Origin: Priapulus caudatus
Taxonomy: Eukaryota; Priapulida; Priapulimorpha; Priapulimorphida; Priapulidae
Reading direction: 5' to 3'
Length of the DNA stretch: 34,642 nt
NCBI RefSeq assembly: GCF_000485595.1
Contig: NW_014577361.1
Coordinates: 85,484 to 120,125, forward strand
Positions 31,987 through 34,642 of this stretch are shown piece after piece; the stretch's first letter is position 1, and every line of letters starts with the position of its first letter. The notes beneath the pieces were generated by a model that ran no database searches, was not told the origin of the DNA, and saw nothing but the letters and a program-made list of their open reading frames with translations. A program made the translations under genes and the position numbers.

Positions 31987-32298
31987 TAAGCATGACTACT
32001 GTGCAAGCATATTTTTGATTCTCAGAAGTGTTGTTAGTCAAGAAATACACTTGTATACTTCTATGACCTTATCTTATGATCCCCGTGATCTGTGAAAAGA
32101 GCATTATTTTCACTGTGAAATGTGAAAAGCACTTTATTTTCACTGTGAATTGTGAACAGTACCCCCCCTTACCCCCGTCTATTATGATAAGGAGATATCT
32201 AATAATGGTTCTAACAAAAGAAAATTATTTATAATATTTCAACATCTCAGAAGAGATTGCAGAATCCTTCTAAAAAAATACCTTCTAAAATTCTGGAT
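31532..32298. repeat. mixed repeats: GTGAACTGTGAAT modules, TE fragment, (CA)n
   Basis: CTGTGAACTGTGAAT-like modules occur at about 31600-31680 and 32085-32160. Between them are a fragment with GGCATGCCCCCGGACCCCCC (about 31815), a sequence common in invertebrate transposons, and a (CA)n tract at about 31901-31982. No gene is supported. Confidence 0.6.
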
Positions 32299-32430
32299 CC
32301 AAACTGCATGCAGCGCCCCCTTCGTACAACTCCGAATACGTGAATTGAGCCAGTGCGAGAGCGCCATCTGTCGTGGAGTTTGCAGCCGATCAAGTGAGTA
32401 AACATAACTCCCGTCAGAGCATATGAATCA
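32299..32430. repeat. dispersed repeat, uninterrupted copy
   Basis: Related to 13311-13454 plus 17593 onward. It reads through the site where the 4.1-kb element is inserted in the other copy (CAGAGCATATGAATCATAT). Confidence 0.65.
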
Positions 32431-32546
32431 TATCGTGAATAACATAAATCGTGATATAAAAAATCATATATCATATAATAATATGTAATAAATCATAAAT
32501 AATATCGTGAATCACTAAAGTACCACACCTTTGAAATAAAGTGCTA

Positions 32547-32595
32547 AGAGAGAGAGAGAAAGAGAGAGAGAGAGAGCGAGCGCGCGGAGAGAGAC
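32547..32595. repeat. (AG)n low-complexity tract
   Basis: AG-rich run with GAGCGAGCGCGC interruptions. Confidence 0.9.
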
Positions 32596-32768
32596 AATGG
32601 AGAAGCGCGCGCGAGAGAAGGAAATGAACAGATCCTGCAACAAACACGCCCAATAATATATAGGTAAACACACTCACACATACACACGCACGGACGAATC
32701 CACGCAGACATAAACGCGCGCGCTATGACATATATATCAACAAATACATGTAGAGTTCAGATGCTTAC

Positions 32769-32991
32769 CTCCAACTACAGCAATAGTTCCGTCAATGACG
32801 GGACCATCGTCGGGGTTAATCGGCGGCAGTATTGGGAAACTTCCCGGAGAGCCAGGACCAAAGATGCCAGTGAATCTACCGGAAAGATCTGCGAGGCGCG
32901 TATGCTGGAATCCACCGCCATCAGGCAGGCAGTCACTCTTGCTTACCAGCAACCAGATCGCGCCGAGAGTTACGTACATTCTCCTCTCCAT
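32769..32991 (-). CDS. possible first coding exon of a small secreted protein
   Basis: From ATG 32989-32991 (complement) the frame reads MERRMYVTLGAIWLLVSKSD, a basic start and a hydrophobic core like a signal peptide. About 55 Gly/Pro/Asp-rich residues follow (FGPGSPGSFPILPPINPDDG). It leaves at donor GGAG|GTAAGC (intron starts at 32768). An in-frame ATG lies upstream at 33069. An internal GGTAAGCAAG at about 32946 could be an alternative donor. TATATAAG-type boxes lie at 33242-33257 on the same strand. No family recognised and no second exon seen. Confidence 0.4.
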
Positions 32992-33069
32992 ATTGTGAAA
33001 CGTACGTGACCTTATGCTCATGCAGCACGTAGGGCCAGCAGGAGTCACTGCGACATACACATTCTCCAC

Positions 33070-33507
33070 TATAAGATTCTTAGGAACGGTCGTCTATCTT
33101 CTTAAGTATGTGCTCCTCCTGAAAAGCAATCTTTATCCTTGTGATCGGCAGGCAATGATACGCTGTGGTTCTGCTACAGGATTGCTGCGACTAACCGCTG
33201 CTGCGACGCATTTGTATACCAGCTGTATCTCGCTCGAGCTCTTATATGGCTTATATGCCCCAAGGGTACGCGGACAGTTCCGGCTGCGTTTGCACATCTG
33301 TCTGCGCACCGCGTCATAGCCTACTTCTCTAGATTAGGACACAGTTCATAGTATTTCCAAGACATTATTCGCGAGAAGAAGTCGTCTAACGATCGATGCA
33401 GGGTTTTATCGGAGCAACACGTCCTTTCTATGTGCAAATAGCCTATATGTGACTCCACATAGTAGGGGACTTATACTGACGCTTACCATTACCCTTACTA
33501 CTATTAC
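33070..33507. other. upstream flank of the putative secreted-protein exon
   Basis: Contains two CATATAAG boxes (minus strand, 33242-33257), possible core promoter elements for the exon at 32769-32991. Nothing else is recognised. Confidence 0.35.
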
Positions 33508-33539
33508 CAGGAGTAAGATAATATATTATCTTACTCCTG
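33508..33539. mobile_element. 32-bp CAGGAGT perfect palindrome
   Basis: A perfect palindrome with arms CAGGAGTAAGATAATA and no loop. Perfect 7-bp duplication CTATTAC at 33501-33507 and 33540-33546. It appears to be the minimal member of the hairpin family. Confidence 0.82.
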
Positions 33540-33546
33540 CTATTAC

Positions 33547-34437
33547 TATTACTTCTAATACTATTATCTCTACTATGTTTAGATACATATTTTTATCTAG
33601 GCTTTTTCGTCAGCAGTTATACAGTCGTCTGTTTTCTCGCGCGAATTAGTATTGCTCGTGTAAGAAATGAACGACGAAATTAGAAGAAGAAAATCTTCGC
33701 CAGAGAGAATGTAATTCTATCCGCGACAGAGGCATGCAGTATGCACGGCGTGTTTAGAATCCATGCACGGGAACAACATAATGCGGTACTGCGCGTGATA
33801 GTAGATATCATGATGCGCAACGCACTATGACATCACACCGGATGCGCCGAGGGCGTTCAGAGGTGATAAAAATGCGATGCGTAATGTCGCTACCACGAAT
33901 CTCACGAAGAACAGCCCTGCGCATGTTGGTCATCTGTGTTTGTTCTTGTGTATATTAATACCGACACACACGCACGCGTACACGCACAAGCACACGCGCA
34001 CACACATACACACACATATCTATCTATTTCAGATGCAGAGGGAGAGAGAGAGGCAGGGAGAGAGGCAGGGAGAGAGACAGGGAGATAGAAACGAATTAGA
34101 GCTCTGTCGACACATTGACGTGTTCCTTTGAAGTGACGTGTACAATACCGCAGAGGGTCTCTGTAATACAGCTAATAGAATGTTGTGATTCATTTAGGAA
34201 TAATGACCTGCATCATCTACAGCAATATCATATCATTTGACAATGTTTGTTTCCGCATATTTCAGTGCGGCAGAATCCGATGCTATGTGCTTTACGAACA
34301 TCGTAAACTAAAGTACACATTTTACCTTACAATATTGCCCAAGTATGTGAAAAATAACTATTTAAAATTTGCCCACAATCTACGAGTGACAGACAACAGT
34401 GGCATTCCTTCCGTGACATTGCTACTGAGTATAGCTA
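33547..34437. other. unassigned stretch with minisatellites
   Basis: CA-rich repeats at about 33965-34018 and an AGGGAGAGAGGC minisatellite at about 34035-34085. No exon or RNA recognised. Confidence 0.45.
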
Positions 34438-34511
34438 TGCCGTGACCAGTATTCGAACCTGGCTCAGACCGGCCACAACGCAAGGTACTAACCACTAAAT
34501 ACGATCACGGC
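34438..34511 (-). pseudogene. tRNA-His pseudogene
   Basis: Acceptor stem, anticodon GTG loop and B box match the gene at 26963. The 3' half of the anticodon stem is changed (CGGTC for CGCAA), the T-stem has a mismatch and the D-arm has extra bases. The flanks also match the intact gene (TGCAGTA before, GGCATAGCTA and ATGTCACGG after), so it is a duplicated genomic segment rather than a retroposed tRNA. Confidence 0.85.
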
Positions 34512-34605
34512 TACTGCATATGAATAGACGTCAACTATATGCACATACACAAATATATTTTCCACCACGCGCACACACACGCAGGCCCGCGCGTACACAC
34601 ACACA

Positions 34606-34608
34606 TGC

Positions 34609-34640
<32 letters not shown>

Positions 34641-34642
34641 CG
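34606..34642. repeat. (ACGC)n microsatellite at window end
   Basis: CACGCACGC tetranucleotide run continuing to the window edge. Confidence 0.95.

Overview
The window is nuclear DNA of an animal, most likely an arthropod and perhaps an insect. Genes are split by spliceosomal introns with GT-AG borders. Coding exons are GC- and CpG-rich inside AT-rich, microsatellite-laden introns. I recognise an inverted-formin type gene (INF2/FHDC1 group), one exon of a DEG/ENaC (pickpocket-like) channel, a eukaryotic tRNA-His, a Jockey/CR1-like LINE and many transposon relics. The arthropod placement rests on gene families and composition and is tentative.

Region by region: 1-2362 holds a 164-bp tandem duplication, a 141-bp hAT-like palindromic MITE and otherwise unassigned sequence. 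2363-9065 (+) carries the 3' part of a formin gene: six small exons encoding the C-terminal part of the FH2 domain, then one terminal exon of about 3.1 kb encoding a disordered, basic Ser/Thr/Pro-rich tail with polyglutamine and a five-residue repeat. 9066-10917 is intergenic. 11024-18226 is a nest of insertions. A minus-strand open frame resembling the nucleoprotein of a negative-strand RNA virus (11851-13310, with an N-terminal fragment at 17737-17939) is cut by a TTA-flanked MITE (12993-13207), and its two parts are separated by a 4.1-kb TIR element (13455-17592) that carries a ~540-bp satellite. Oppositely oriented LTR pieces lie at both outer ends. 18530-18677 is the ENaC-type exon, followed 26 nt later by a solo LTR.

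19700-24600 is a large repeat domain built on a 21-bp self-complementary satellite. It contains a 25-N assembly gap (22964-22988), and the part before the gap looks poorly polished. 25370-25585 is a hAT transposase relic and 25894-26715 an 822-bp foldback element. 26963-27034 is an intact tRNA-His, and a decayed inverted copy sits at 34438-34511. 28439-31521 is a LINE insertion on the minus strand, bounded by exact 10-bp target duplications and broken by two amber stops and a frameshift. 32769-32991 may be the first exon of a small secreted protein on the minus strand.

The most novel signal is a family of hairpin elements at 10918, 18296, 25894 and 33508. All begin CAGGAGT and end ACTCCTG, sizes run from 32 to 822 bp, and three of the four have perfect 7-bp target duplications. 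The genes shown do not form a common pathway; the window is mainly a record of layered insertion into intergenic and intronic DNA.
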